The position numbers and the translations under genes are program-made. A model generated the notes under the pieces. The model searched no databases, had not been told where the DNA came from, and saw nothing but the letters and a program-made list of their open reading frames with translations. Source: Neurospora tetraspora (Eukaryota > Ascomycota > Sordariomycetes > Sordariales > Sordariaceae). Taken from it: 64,000 bases of DNA. Of the stretch, positions 1-12,068 are shown in pieces (position 1 is the stretch's first letter; each line of letters starts with the position of its first letter). Location of the stretch: NCBI RefSeq assembly GCF_033439725.1, contig NW_026944391.1, positions 310,001-374,000 on the forward strand, in the 5' to 3' direction.

Positions 1-1248
1 CGCTGGGAAGAAGCGCTCGGCGAGGATGTCTGCTTTGCCCAGGTGGTCGCTAACTTCTTCGCCATTTTCATCTCTTTTAAGGGCAGGGAGTTTGGGCGGA
101 TCGGCCGGTCAGTGGCTTCGCAGCCGTGCCCACCGCTCTAGTGCCCACAGCTTCCGAGAATCCATCGATGCTTCCGCGACAAGGCCGCGCCATCGTTTCG
201 TTTGTGCCTTCTTAATGAGTTGCCGCTGTAATAATTTCGCCGTTTCAAACTCTGTCCACCGGAGCGGCGTCCGCTCCGCCTTCCAAGCCCACCACTTCTG
301 TCGCACGTCTTTAGTCGCCCTTTTAATCTCCAAGTTCCACCAATCCGCCATTCGACCCCGGCTCTTCTTCCGGTGAGGGACGAGGACTTCAGCAATTTCT
401 TTAAGCTGCTCCATCAATTTGTCGAACGCCGGTCCGACGTCTTCCTCTTTTTCGATCCGGTCCGGGATCGTGATCTGCCTCTCAGCCTCTTCCAACACTC
501 GAGCACTGTCCATTAAGCTCCAACTATATCCCTCTTCCGTTTCTGCTTTCCTTCCTTCGTTTCCAATCTGGACCCAGACTTCTTGGGGGCAGTGGTCCAA
601 GCCAGTTTGCTCACACCGGGAGTCCCCCCAAAACTCAGCGTAGACATCCCGCGACACCCAGGCATGGTCGATGGTGCTATCCCTCTCTCCTCTAGTCGTA
701 TTCCCAGGCCTCGTCGGTTCTCCGTAGGGGGTAACCCGCCGGAGGCCCCAGCGTCGTGCCCATGTTAATAGGCGGTAGCTGCCCGGGCTCGTTCGATCCT
801 CCATATCCCATGAGGGGTGATGGAGGTTGAAGTCCCCGACGACGACGTGGTGTCCCCCCGGGGGGCGCCTATCCTTCAACCCTAGGCTAAGGATTGACGA
901 TCCCCATTGGTGCTCCGGTGTACCATTTACGAGGATAGGTGAGTAGATCGAGTAGACAGTAATAGGTTCCCCTAAGTTCTTGAACGTTACCGACGCCCAG
1001 TCATCTCCCGCCTGAAAGTCCAGGTCCTTAACGTCCCACTTCCAATTCACGTATATCACCGCTCTCTTTCTCCCCGTACTATCAACCCCAAGATATCTAC
1101 CGCCTCTAGGACGGTAAATGTCGCCATTCATATTCCTACCCGGCTCTTGGATCGCTACAACGTCGTAACTCTCCTCCTGCTCGAGTATCTGCTTCCTCCG
1201 GTCATACGATTTCCCCACGTTCCAATAGAGTATTTTCAACTTGACCAT
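1..1248 (-). pseudogene. LINE ORF2, endonuclease part, one in-frame stop
   Basis: The reading frame starts at the ATG at 1248 and is open for 379 codons, to a TGA at 111-109. The same frame then stays open for the last 36 codons to the window edge and reads the usual linker between endonuclease and reverse transcriptase (PPKLPALKRDENGEEV, then HLGKADILAERFFP). The TGA is therefore probably one CGA-to-TGA transition and not a true end. Exonuclease-endonuclease-phosphatase motifs are complete: ILYWNVGK, VVAIQEPG, VYSIYSP, VVVGDFNLHHPSWD, STIDHAWVS and GLDHCPQEVW, supplying the Asn, Glu, Tyr, Asp-Asn and Asp-His catalytic residues of the family. The enzyme would nick target DNA to prime reverse transcription. 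Downstream domains cannot be seen. Confidence 0.8.
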
Positions 1249-1455
1249 TAGTTACCCTGAGAAGGGGTTCCCTTTGGTCTCGTTACCATCGGCCTTGGCT
1301 GGCTGCTAGTAATTGCCCCGGCGCCCGAAGATGGGCGTGCCGCTGTGCTCCGGGAGCGTGTCGTATGGGTAAGGAAGCCGGTGATCGGTCCATCTTCAAG
1401 GGGACGTGCTGTCCTATCTCCCGTTAGTATTTTACGTGGGCGGCTACTAAACCGG
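1..1455 (-). mobile_element. Tad-like LINE, partial, little mutated
   Basis: A non-LTR retrotransposon lies on the minus strand and continues past position 1. From its 5' side it shows the tail of ORF1, then ORF2 with an endonuclease domain and the linker before the reverse transcriptase, which lies outside the window. Base composition is normal (GC near or above 50%), unlike the AT-rich DNA that starts near 1456. It probably landed in, or was copied into, an already mutated Copia relic, whose gag region is cut at this junction. ORF1 is truncated at the junction, so the copy is 5'-truncated. The family (Tad1 / I superfamily) is inferred from the endonuclease-first ORF2 and from fungal precedent. 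Confidence 0.8.
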
Positions 1456-1456
1456 A
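1248..1456 (-). pseudogene. LINE ORF1 C-terminal tail, coupled to ORF2 by TAATG
   Basis: An open frame of at least 65 codons ends at the TAA at 1250-1248. The last A of that stop is the first base of the ORF2 ATG, giving a TAATG overlap. Overlapping stop-start codons are a known arrangement in LINEs and some other retroelements, where the second ORF is translated by reinitiation after the first ends. The tail is rich in Ser, Thr, Pro and Arg and has no recognisable domain. Its upstream part, which should hold the RNA-binding and zinc-knuckle region, is absent because the copy is truncated. Confidence 0.55.
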
Positions 1457-3720
1457 TTATAGTAACTGTACTATTAAAAATATATTTCTTCTCTACTTCG
1501 CTAATATTTAATATTAGAACCTTTACGCTACTAATACCGATAATAGATCCTCTATACGCTTTAAAAATAATAAAATTATTCCGAACGGTCGTTATATATT
1601 AACCGCAACCTAAATTAAAGAAATAGGACATTTAAAATAAATAAATCATCCTATAGTAAAATATATTATTAAAAAAAATATAATAATCGGTTTTAATTTA
1701 ATTATAAATAGTTAAAAATAGGACTGAAGCGGTTATAATAAAGGTTTACTAAATTAAAGTTATTATAATTAGAATTAATATTAAAAATAAATTTCTATCC
1801 TTTCTTCATTATTTACAGGTATTATATTCCTTTTTCAACTCTAGGTAGAACTCCTAATAACCTTCCTTATTATAATACTTCTTATTATAATAAGTATAGA
1901 ACTTATTACGAAGGTCGTCAACGAATACAATAAACGTTATATTCCATTTTCTTATTAATATTACTATTATTATTCTATTATAATTACCCTCGGCATTAAT
2001 ATATATAAATTCACCCTCGGCTAAACGTAATATATTTTAAAAAGTAAGGAATTATTTACTATAAATAATTTGGAAGTTAATCTTCCAAATACTATATTAT
2101 TTTTAATTAGCTCTTTAATAATCGATATTCCGTACTAATAATAATATATTCTTCCTATAAGGAGGAGATCTTTTAATTAAAAATTCGAATATTATCGAAT
2201 TTAATTAATTTCAAATTATCCTACTCCTATTGAATTTTCTATAGGGTACTAATCCTTTTATTTAGGAATTCCGCTTTAGCTTTAGTGAGAAACTTAATAA
2301 TAATTATCTTCTACTTTAAAATATTTTTAATAAATTCACCGAAGGTTATAGAAAGAATTTTAATATACCGACGTTATTTATTTCCTTAAGCTTTTAGAGA
2401 ATTAATGAGGATTTTATCCGTAGTAGGGTAGATTCTAATAATATTGTAAATATTTATGACGTCGATTATAGATTATTAAAAACGATATTAGGCCTTATAA
2501 AATTCCTTTCCGTCTAGTTTTGGATTAGTATTAATATTAATATTAATAAGAGAAATCGGATTAAAGATAATGGAGGGACCTATAATAACGGGAATAATAC
2601 GTAGGGTTACCGGTATTATACCGCTAAATTTACTTCCTATAGAAATATTGTCGTCTCTTCTACAGTTATCCGGAATTGAGGCCCTATTAAATTAGTTTGT
2701 AATAATTTCAATAGCATCCTTACAATTATTAATATTAATTTTAATATATAGAATTATATTATTTAAATTAATAGGTTTAATATAATTATTTATTTAATAT
2801 ACTAAATAGGCAGGGATATTATTATTATAGAAATAAAATATTCCAAATTGGAATGAAAATTCTGTTTATTATAAATCTAGGAAACTACCGGTATTTACAG
2901 ATCTAGCTTAAGTATTGAAAATATCACTATTATTTAATAATTCGATTTTATTAATTATCCCTACTTTAAATTCCTCTAATATTAATAATAACGTTCTTAC
3001 CGCTTCGAATATACTATTACTTTTAATATTTATAGCGTTCTATAAATTACTATATTTTAATAAGTATTTAATAATTTTAATTAGCTATAGGAATTTATTT
3101 TATTTTATAGTACGTATAGCGGTCGGGGGTTAGGAACGTCTATAGTAATAATTACGTCGGTTATTATTTTTACCCGTTTCCGAATTATTATTTGTATTTA
3201 TATTTAATATTAGATAAAAATAAAATTAGCGGTTTAATCTTTAGAGTAAAGGGGTAAATACTCGATTTTTAATATATTTTTCCGTTTCTTTATATTATGT
3301 TCAATATTTTAAATATAAGGGAGACGAGATAAATATATTTATTCTAACCGGATAGAATGTAGGGTTATAATTAGGTTATTATTTATTCGGATAAATATAT
3401 TTTACTAATACGCTAAATTGAATACATTTTGGTAATTTCTAATTTATAATATCAATATAATTGCCCCTCAACGGGAGCCGGGCTTATAACCTATTAAAAT
3501 ATATGTAAGAGAGTAGGAGACAAGCTATATTATTTAATAAGAATAACATAGAATAAATATAACCGTCGCTTCCTTTTATACCCGTTTGCCTTGTCTACCC
3601 TTATAATACCCTTATTTACTTATATACTAGTACTTATAATAAGGCTTAATACGTAAAACTATAAGGTTTAATTCGTAAAGCTATAAGGCTCAATATTATA
3701 AATGGCTATGATATCTAGTA
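1456..3720 (-). mobile_element. Copia relic (same family as 23374-30728), 5' part only
   Basis: A Ty1/Copia fossil on the minus strand. Its 5' LTR is at 3492-3720 and matches the LTRs at 23374 and 30475 in reverse. The PBS-side sequence next to it also matches the one after 23630. The gag and zinc-knuckle region follows leftwards, with segments around 1850-2040 matching 25150-25320 in reverse. The rest of the element is cut off by the LINE at about 1455. It is badly broken throughout by RIP-type changes. Confidence 0.75.
3492..3720 (-). repeat. 5' LTR of the left Copia relic
   Basis: About 229 bp, matching in reverse the two LTRs of the nested Copia copy at 23374-23630 and 30475-30728. It is less mutated than the internal DNA beside it. 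Confidence 0.75.
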
Positions 3721-3726
3721 CTATAT

Positions 3727-3957
3727 AGTAATCCCTACCCTAATATTCCTACGCGGGCAATATTATAGTAATCCCTAACCCTAATAAATTATAATTTAAT
3801 ACGTTGAATTTATTGATTTGAACGTTACAATTTCTCATAGGGTTATAATTACGCGATTTTACATAGTTAATGCAAACGTGCGAAATTAATAACCCTATAC
3901 AAGCCTAATTAATTAATTATTATAATTCTACTAAAACTAATCGTATTATAACAATTT
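3727..3957 (+). repeat. Direct repeat, left copy
   Basis: About 230 bp, repeated in the same orientation at 6093-6325. Shared landmarks are a block containing CCCTACCCTAATATTCCT and, at the far end, ATTCTA(C/T)TAAAACTA. The middle aligns only loosely because both copies are mutated. It may be a terminal repeat of a small element spanning 3727-6325, but clear TG..CA ends and a target duplication were not found. Confidence 0.45.
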
Positions 3958-6092
3958 TAACGTTAATATACTTCTCACATCGTATTCTATTTATATACTA
4001 ATCTCTTCTTATTAATAGTATATCGGCTATCGATATTAATAGCGATTCTAATACGTACTATATTATTAGTAGCAATAAACTTTATTCCCGCTCCTATTCC
4101 CGCTACCGTTATACCTACCTCCGCTTAATAAATTAAATAAAATAATTCCGTTTTTAATAATGATGATAATAGCTTTATTAATTTTAAAGATAATAGTAGG
4201 GGTTTAAATTTAAATAATAGTAGTTACGGAATTAGGTAAATTATAATATTTAATTTAACGAATGAAAATATTATATTATAATTATTTCCTTCGGTAAAGG
4301 ATATATAAAAACCTTTTAATTAATAAGGATAATGTTATAGAATAGTATTTAAATATATATAAATAATTAATTCTTAAAAAAGTTAATTAATATACTACCG
4401 GTTGAAATATACCCGCTATAGTTAACTTCATCCCTTTCCTACTAAATTTAGAAAGATTGAAAGCCGGAAGTATAATTATAAGTAAATAGGGGTAGTTATT
4501 ACTTTTAAAGAGAATACTTAGGGATGGATTTATCAATTTAATGCTCGTTATTAAAAATATATTTATATATTATTATTATTCAATTCTATTTACTTTTAAT
4601 GCCGTAAATAAATTATTAAAGTATATTAAAGGGTTACTATATTATTTTCTTAGCCCGGTATTAAATTACACAATATTTTAATTATTATTAATATTTAATC
4701 TAAGGGCACCCAGGTCGTCTTACGGGGGAACCTAACGTTATAAGGGTACCCATATTTCAATCCGTAGCAGGTATTTTAAATGTAAAATAGTATTTATATA
4801 GTAAATGCTATAATATTATATAGAATATAAAAAAACTCATAGCGATATTTAATAATATAATTTTGTATATAGATTTATATAATATATAATATTTTTAATA
4901 TTAGATAATCGATGCTAACGAAAGGATTGCTATTATTATTATTAACGGCATTATTATTAATATCCTCGATATAAATAAAGTCGATAGGCGTATCTAGATC
5001 CTACGGCGGCATTTTAAATCGTATACGCAATGCGCGCAATATTTTAAAGCTTTAGGAAAGTTAATAAATAACTCTAGTAATTAATACGATTAATATTTAC
5101 GTACCTACAATTAATTCTAGCCTATTTTGGTAATAAAAGGTAGTAATCTAATTATAAAGAGGGAGTAAAAAGAAGGTAAAAAGGTAAAATTACCAAGTTC
5201 GGAGGTAAAAATAGGGGTAGTGTATAAGGGGCCTACTAGGCGACTAGGCTTGGCACTATCTTATATAGAAAGAATGTTATATAATTCCTATTTGGCTATA
5301 TTAAAGGGTTCAAAGAATAATATATACGTTAAACCCTAACCCAATAAGTGCCCCTATAAGGTTAGGTGCCCCCGTAAAACGACCCGGGTGCCCGCCGATC
5401 AAATACCTTATTATTTATTACGAATATAAAAATAGTATATATATATATATATATAAAAGGATATTAATAATTAGCGTTACCGTATTTTAAAGATATAATA
5501 CTATAATTATAAGGCTGTAGTAATTTTTATTAAGAATTTTAACGAATCAAAAATGCTTTGTATTATTAAATAATTTAAAAAATAATTTTAACTATTCATT
5601 TAGGATTATATAAATTTTTATATTTTATTAGAACGTAGTTATTAAATAGTTAGGGAAAGACGTGTTTTAATACAAAGTAAACGAATCTATAGTAGAGTTT
5701 CCTTTTAATAGAGGCAGACCCTTATAAATTTTTCGTATTATAATTAGTCTATAAAATAGGTAATCCGTACTTTAAATTAATTAGATTTCTATTATAGTAC
5801 GGTCCATCCCACCTCCTTACTATTTACTAATATCGTCTATTACGTAGGCCCAATTAGCCCGCACTATTATATATTTTAGCCCTCCACATTTCTTTTCCTC
5901 TCTTATCCTTAATTTAGCACAATTAATACACTTCTTATACCTACGAATCTAAGAATTTCTTATAGTCTATATATACTACGGGGGTCTAGGGGGGTATCCT
6001 CCTAATAAGAAAGAAGAAAAGGAAATAGAAATTTTAAATAGGGATTTATTCAGCGGGTAGTATTTATTTTCTCCGTAGGTAGTATCACTGCC
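3958..6092. other. Unassigned RIP-mutated DNA between the direct repeats
   Basis: About 1.45 kb of AT-rich sequence without a recognised domain, holding the MITE-like insertion at 4704-5393 and a (TA)n run of about 20 bases near 5434-5453. Some stretches (4000-4660) look like former coding DNA, but I could not assign them to a transposase family. Confidence 0.4.
4704..5393. mobile_element. MITE-like element with about 46 bp terminal inverted repeats
   Basis: The left end starts GGGCACCCAGGTCGTCTTAC (4704) and the right end (5348-5393) is its reverse complement with roughly six or seven differences over about 46 bp. The ends are much richer in GC than the DNA around them. The 690 bp element has no recognisable coding region, so it is a non-autonomous DNA transposon or the shell of one. 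No convincing target duplication is visible, partly because the flanks are mutated. The superfamily is open; the TIR length would suit a Mutator- or hAT-like source. Confidence 0.65.
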
Positions 6093-6325
6093 CGTATAGC
6101 AAACCCTACCCTAATATTCCTCCGCGGGTAGTATTATAGAAATTTTTAACTTTAATAAAATTCAATATATTATATTTAATTTAGCGATTTAAATATATAG
6201 CTATTATAAGAGCTATAATTTATAATTTCTTCTATGATTAATAAGAATATACGAAAATAGTAACTCTATATAATGGTAATTATATAAATACTATAATTCT
6301 ATTAAAACTAGTTGTGTTAATATAA
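6093..6325 (+). repeat. Direct repeat, right copy
   Basis: Partner of 3727-3957 in the same orientation and more mutated. The copies lie 2.4 kb apart, or about 1.7 kb if the inserted MITE-like element is left out. Confidence 0.45.
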
Positions 6326-6900
6326 TTTAAATATTAATATAACGAATAACCTATTCGTAGGAAGCGTATTATAAGACGTTTATTACTATTTCTAACGGTA
6401 ATTAGAAGCGGGAAGACTATAAAACTATAATAAGACGGCATACTAATACTTATTAAAACCTAGGATCTTTTATTATCCCTTCTAGTATATGCTTAGGTAT
6501 TATATATAAGAACCCTTCTTTCCTTCTATCCGATATATCTAACTTCCTCTTTCTTCCTCATCTTTAATATTTTATTATATTCGTCTAAACCTTTTCGAGC
6601 CTCGGCCCTTAATTCAACGTACCGTAATAAAAACCCTTAAGAAAGAGGCTAGGGAAGTAAAGGAGAGCTACTTTAATTAAATAAGTAAATAAATAAATGA
6701 TATTACTATTTAAATTATACCTTTTAGCTACCTCTATTATATATAGAATATTATAGCCTAATATTATAACTTCCCAGGAGTATACTATTATATACCTGCG
6801 TACTATTCTCGCGGAATATATACCCTAGTAGAGGGCTTATTTAAAATAAGTCTTAGAAGTTCTAGCGTATATATATTTATTCTCGTATAGCCAACTTACC
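6326..6900. other. Unassigned AT-rich stretch before the first Gypsy body
   Basis: No gene is seen. A pyrimidine-rich run (6500-6580) and a mixed stretch follow the right direct repeat. The 5' LTR of the Gypsy relic that follows may lie here, but no second copy was available to define it. Confidence 0.3.
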
Positions 6901-9900
6901 TTTATACTTTTCTTCTTTCTTTCTTTAATTTTAATTTTATATTTAATTTATACTATATTCCTATTTAAATTAGTTTTCTCTTATAAATATACGTACCCTT
7001 ATATAAAGTTAAAACTCTCAATATTATAAGACCGGGGATAGTATTATAATATTTTAAATAATAAACCCCTGAACTTTAAAGTTGCGAACGTATAATAAGT
7101 ATTTATGAACCTTCGATTATTACCGTAATATATCGAAATAGCGAAAACCCGAATTATAATTTAATATTATAGCGCGCACCCGGTATAAGAAGATCCTAAT
7201 TAAGGACCCGTATTATTTATAACCCCGTACGAAACCTATTATAATAACTACTAATATAACGACTAATTCTAATAATTAGCCCGACAATAGCCCTACAGTT
7301 AAAAGCTATATTTTCTACGAAAATAATGTCGATAATTATAATATCCCCTCTAATAATAATGACTTACTATCCTCCGCTATTATTTACCCGATTCTACCCT
7401 TTATAGAAGAAATCGGCTATAAACCCCTCACCCTATTTATTTGTAATTATAATTAAAATGGTAAATCCCCTACGAGAAAAAATTCGATTCCGCGCGATTT
7501 CTTTACCCTTCGCGCCCGAATTAACTAATAATAAAATACTCCTAACCGCTCTATTCTACGTTTACCCCTTAAGAATAAAAGTAAAGGTAAAGCGGATAAA
7601 ACTCTTATAACGATTCTTTTATTTATAGAATTATAACTTATTCAGTATAAAGAAATGTAATTTAATTTCGAATTTATTTATAATATTGAAAATGAGACCC
7701 CTACTAGTTTATTTATAATTAAATAAATATCTATAAACGCTCGCGATCTTAATTGATATATATTTAATTTTAATACGAAGAAATTTAAATATATTAATAA
7801 TAGTATTAAAAATATATCGGGTTATACGTTCGTATAAAAGCGTAATAATTATTTAATTAATATTGAATTAGTTAATACTATTTATCGCTTCGCTATTATT
7901 TTTAACGAATTAATAAATAATATTATCGAAAGGGTTAATTATATAACTCACGATATAAAAATACGTGCCGGGTTCGGATATATTTATTTTCAACCCTATA
8001 CCGAGGACGGTAAACGATCGCTTATTATTAGTATTTAGGATAGTAAAATAACTTCTTCCTAATTTATTAGCGTTTTTAATTAAGATCCGGTTAATGTATA
8101 AAATAAGATCCGAATTTGTTTTATTTTACTTTATACTTTTTACGTAATTATTACGAACCTAATCGAAATATTTAATATTTTAAATAGAATAATTAAGAAA
8201 ATATATACTTTTATTGTCTATTTTATTTAGAAGACTAAAGAATAAGAAACATCTATTATTTATCTTAAGAACGAAAGAAATATTACTACTACGACTTTAT
8301 GAAATAGAGATTTATAGAACTAATTGGCCGATATTAAAATTAACTACTATTACGTGGAGGAAGCCTTATAATAAGAAAAAGATAAATTCAAACGCTGTAA
8401 AACGTCCTATAATAATTAACTTATTTATATAACTAGTAATTATAATATTTATATAATAAAGGTTATTAAATTATATTAGGAGGCTTTCAGCGCTATTTAC
8501 ATCGAATATAATACCGAAAAAATACGATTCTAAAGATAAATTAATACTTTTACTATAAAATTAAATAATATTAAACGTTAATCTAGTAAGGAAGAAAAAG
8601 CTACTTTAAAGGTTGAAATTTAAAATTCAAGGCCTAAAAAGTTTCTACGGAAGTATAAACTACTATAATTTATAGAAAATAGTAAAATATAGAAGATTTA
8701 GTTACGAAGTTTAAGAAAAGTAATTATTACTTTAAAAAGTTATTATTAGTTAAAGACTGTATACTTCTAATTTTCTATATATTACTAGAAATTAATATTT
8801 TAATAATTAATAATCCTGAACGAGCTTTCGTAAAGGAATTCAATAATAAATAAATTATTAATCTAATTAATAAGAAGCATCGCGTTTATATTTCCCCTAA
8901 AATCGATATTAATAAAATTATTGGTAATATCCCCTCGTCTTTCAAATTTAATAAAACGTGTTCTTATAAGAACTATATTCTTAATAATTTTTATCGCCGC
9001 TTATAGATTAACCGGATATTAAATAATACTAATAATAGAAAAGGAAGTAATAATAGAAAATCCTATAGAATAGCCGAAAATAGAAATCCCGACTGTTCTA
9101 ATAATAAATCGGACTATTTAAGCGATTCACATAATTCTAATTTAAAACGGCGTAATTATTCTAATAAATATTAGAAATATTACCCCTTATATACCCCTCG
9201 GATCGATTTATACGCCCTAATTCGAATTGATCTTCGTCCTTATCTTTCAGAACCTATAATTATAAAAAGAAGTCTTTTAAAGTATTCGAAATTCCTATAT
9301 TCTATAGCGAACAGAGTAAAAATAAAGTGTTTTTCAACATATAATTATATTAAATCTATAATATATTATATATTAATTTTGATTATTATACCAACGAAGA
9401 AACCGTTTTTAGCGTCGTTATTAATAAAATTATAAATAAAGCCGCCGAAAACCTTTACCCCTTTATATATAAATTGAATAAAAGCGAACCCTATTTAATT
9501 ATTATTTAATAATTATTAAATTACTTATAAGAAGTTTATTTAGATTATAATTCGGTAGAAAAGGCTAACGTAGAATTCGAAACGCTTATTATAAAGATTG
9601 TAGAACGCTTCTAAAATTTTAGAATTAATTTCATTTAATTAACTGGTTAAATTAATATTCTTAGAAATTATTAGACGTTGATTATCAAGTGCAAATTGCC
9701 GAATCGCTTCCGTAATTTAATTGACTCTATATATTTAAATAATAAAAAGACTATTAAATAATATTATACCCTTATTTAATCTATTAATAAACATTATTAA
9801 TTAGATTCTTCTACAATTAATTCCTATTTAAAGAAATCATATTATGGTAATTCGTTATGAATTAAAATGCTAGGTATCCTACTTAGGAATATATTTACGG

Positions 9901-11560
9901 GCACTTTATTCTTCTATAAAAAGTTTAATGCTAAAGAATATCGTAAATTATAGGCCGAAGGCAAATATTTTTATTTATAGGAAGGAAGGATATTGAACTA
10001 ATGAATACTTTAACCGCTAATACATAAAGAATGTAATTAAAAAATATAAGGCCGCCCAATTTAATATTATATTATCTACCCTCTTTAATATCCTTAATAG
10101 TATTTTAATTATTAAATTAGATTCGGAGGATTTTAAAATTAACCCGACCCCGAGGAGGACTGGTCTAAGGAAACGGAAAATTAATTTCCCTAAGGTAATT
10201 AACTTCCTTCTTATGAAAAATATTAATTAATGCTATAGAATTAATAATATCCGAAATATTAGAACTTAATATATAAACAGTATATATGTTTACTTTTCGA
10301 TTAAGGAATGTTCTAGGCAATAGATTATCTTTTTAATTAAATATAATATAATTTAAAATAAATCATTAATTTCTACTCCTTAAATATTAATTAATATAGG
10401 AGGAGCTGCCTATTTTATTGTAAATAACGTCTTTATAAAAAAATTATAACATTTATGATTCGAATTACGTATAGATTTCGAACCCGGATATATTACCCCC
10501 TATTATAATATAAAGCCTATATTATTAACCGTACTTTGAAAGGGTATTTTCGTATATAAGGATATAAATTCTTTAATAAATAAATAATTATATTACTTAA
10601 ATTAAAGAAAGATATAATCGTAGGCCGGATATAATTAACTTGCTATAGAATTCTACTAAACTATTATATTAAAACCCTATAATTCCTAGAATTATTACTT
10701 TGTAACCCCAATATCCGTAATCTCCGGATTAAACCAATTTAATTATTACGTTACCCGAATTTCTAGGAGGATATAGTATGCCGAAAGGCTTTAATAAGTA
10801 AAGAAGATAAATATTAAATCGATAAAGTTTCATTATAAATTCGCTATTAAAATAAATAAAGTATTATACCCGAATAAAATATTATATTTAACGAAGTAGA
10901 AGAATTCGAAAGGGTTATAGAAGAAATAAGGAGCGATAAGGACAATAATAAAAGTAGAATAGAGAATAGAGTAGTAGAATTTGGTTTAAGGAATGCCTCC
11001 TCCTCCGAAGAACGAGTATTATAATTATATATTACCGAATTAAAATATAAAAGAGATGGCGTTAAGCCCGAATATTTAATAGAATCCCCTAATAACCTTC
11101 TAAAAGATTAGCGTCCTAAAGTATTCTATTCGGTAAAATATTAAATTCGTACGGCTATAGTATCTATTATTAAGTAAATAGATTAGGAATTATTTAACAA
11201 TATAAAGTATAAATCTATTTCGGAGGAGTAGGTAAAATAAATAAAATAAGAAATAAAGAAAGTAAGGAAAGGAAATAGTAAATAGAATTGAGAATTCCTG
11301 ATATTAAAGGGATAAAGCCCTTATTGATTATATAAAATATTTAAATAAATAAAGGAGCGTTTTGAAAATATAGCTATCGTTAACATAATAGTCTTTAATT
11401 ATTATATTAATTATAATATAAAAGTTAAATCTATAAATCTCTATAAAATTCATAGCCTTATTACTAATATAGAGAATTAAGAGAAAGTATTAGCCCTTAA
11501 TAACGAAGAATATTAAAACCTAATATTAGAATGCCTTCTATATAAATACTATAACTGTAT

Positions 11561-11650
11561 TAGGGGTGATAGTTTAATTAGAAAGATTTAGGCTTAGTTT
11601 ACCTTACAGTTATTTCTATAAAATTGTAAGTTCGAATCCCGCTCCCCTCT
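11561..11650 (+). other. tRNA-like sequence with pol III A/B-box resemblance
   Basis: The end holds AGTTCGAATCC, a near-perfect B box / T-loop, followed by CCGCTCCCCT. The last bases pair with AGGGG near the start, as an acceptor stem would. TAGTTTAATTAGAA lies where an A box is expected. The T stem would pair fully if two G-to-A changes are allowed. The anticodon arm does not fold cleanly, and a strong 9 bp hairpin occupies the variable region. It could be a decayed tRNA gene with a long variable arm, the head of a SINE, or chance. Confidence 0.35.
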
Positions 11651-12068
11651 CTTCTATCCGATCTTTTCTAATTCTTAAATCGGATAGAATTCTTCCCCTA
11701 CCTTAAGCACGTAATTAAATTTATAGGGCTTTCCCTAATCTAAAACCTTAAGTATCTTGCTAAAAAATAAATTGGGGTCGATTCTCCCCACTTCGAAAAG
11801 TAATTACCCCGTTTAATAATATAATAACTCTTCTATTTAATTAGTATATAATTCTTTAATAATAATCAGGGTAATATTTACCCTTTGCTTTTATTAACCG
11901 GGGCCTTCAGGCTAACTACGAAGAAAGTACGATAATAAAATTCGTAAAGTTTTTCTACCCTCCCCCTCCCCGAGGCGGTACTTTAATAATAAGATGTATT
12001 TGGTTAATAATAAGGATTGAAGGTAGGGGTAGAGGGGCTAAGAAGAATTAGAGGAAATCGGAAAGAAG
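11651..12068. repeat. 418 bp unit bounded by a 25 bp inverted repeat
   Basis: CTTCTATCCGATCTTTTCTA and five more bases at 11651-11675 recur in reverse at 12044-12068, with 21 of 25 positions matching. A second, weaker inverted match (CCCCTACCTT against AAGGTAGGGG) lies just inside. The unit is less AT-rich than the Gypsy DNA around it and abuts the tRNA-like sequence directly. No coding region is seen. It may be an insertion in the Gypsy pol region or part of a composite element. Confidence 0.45.
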
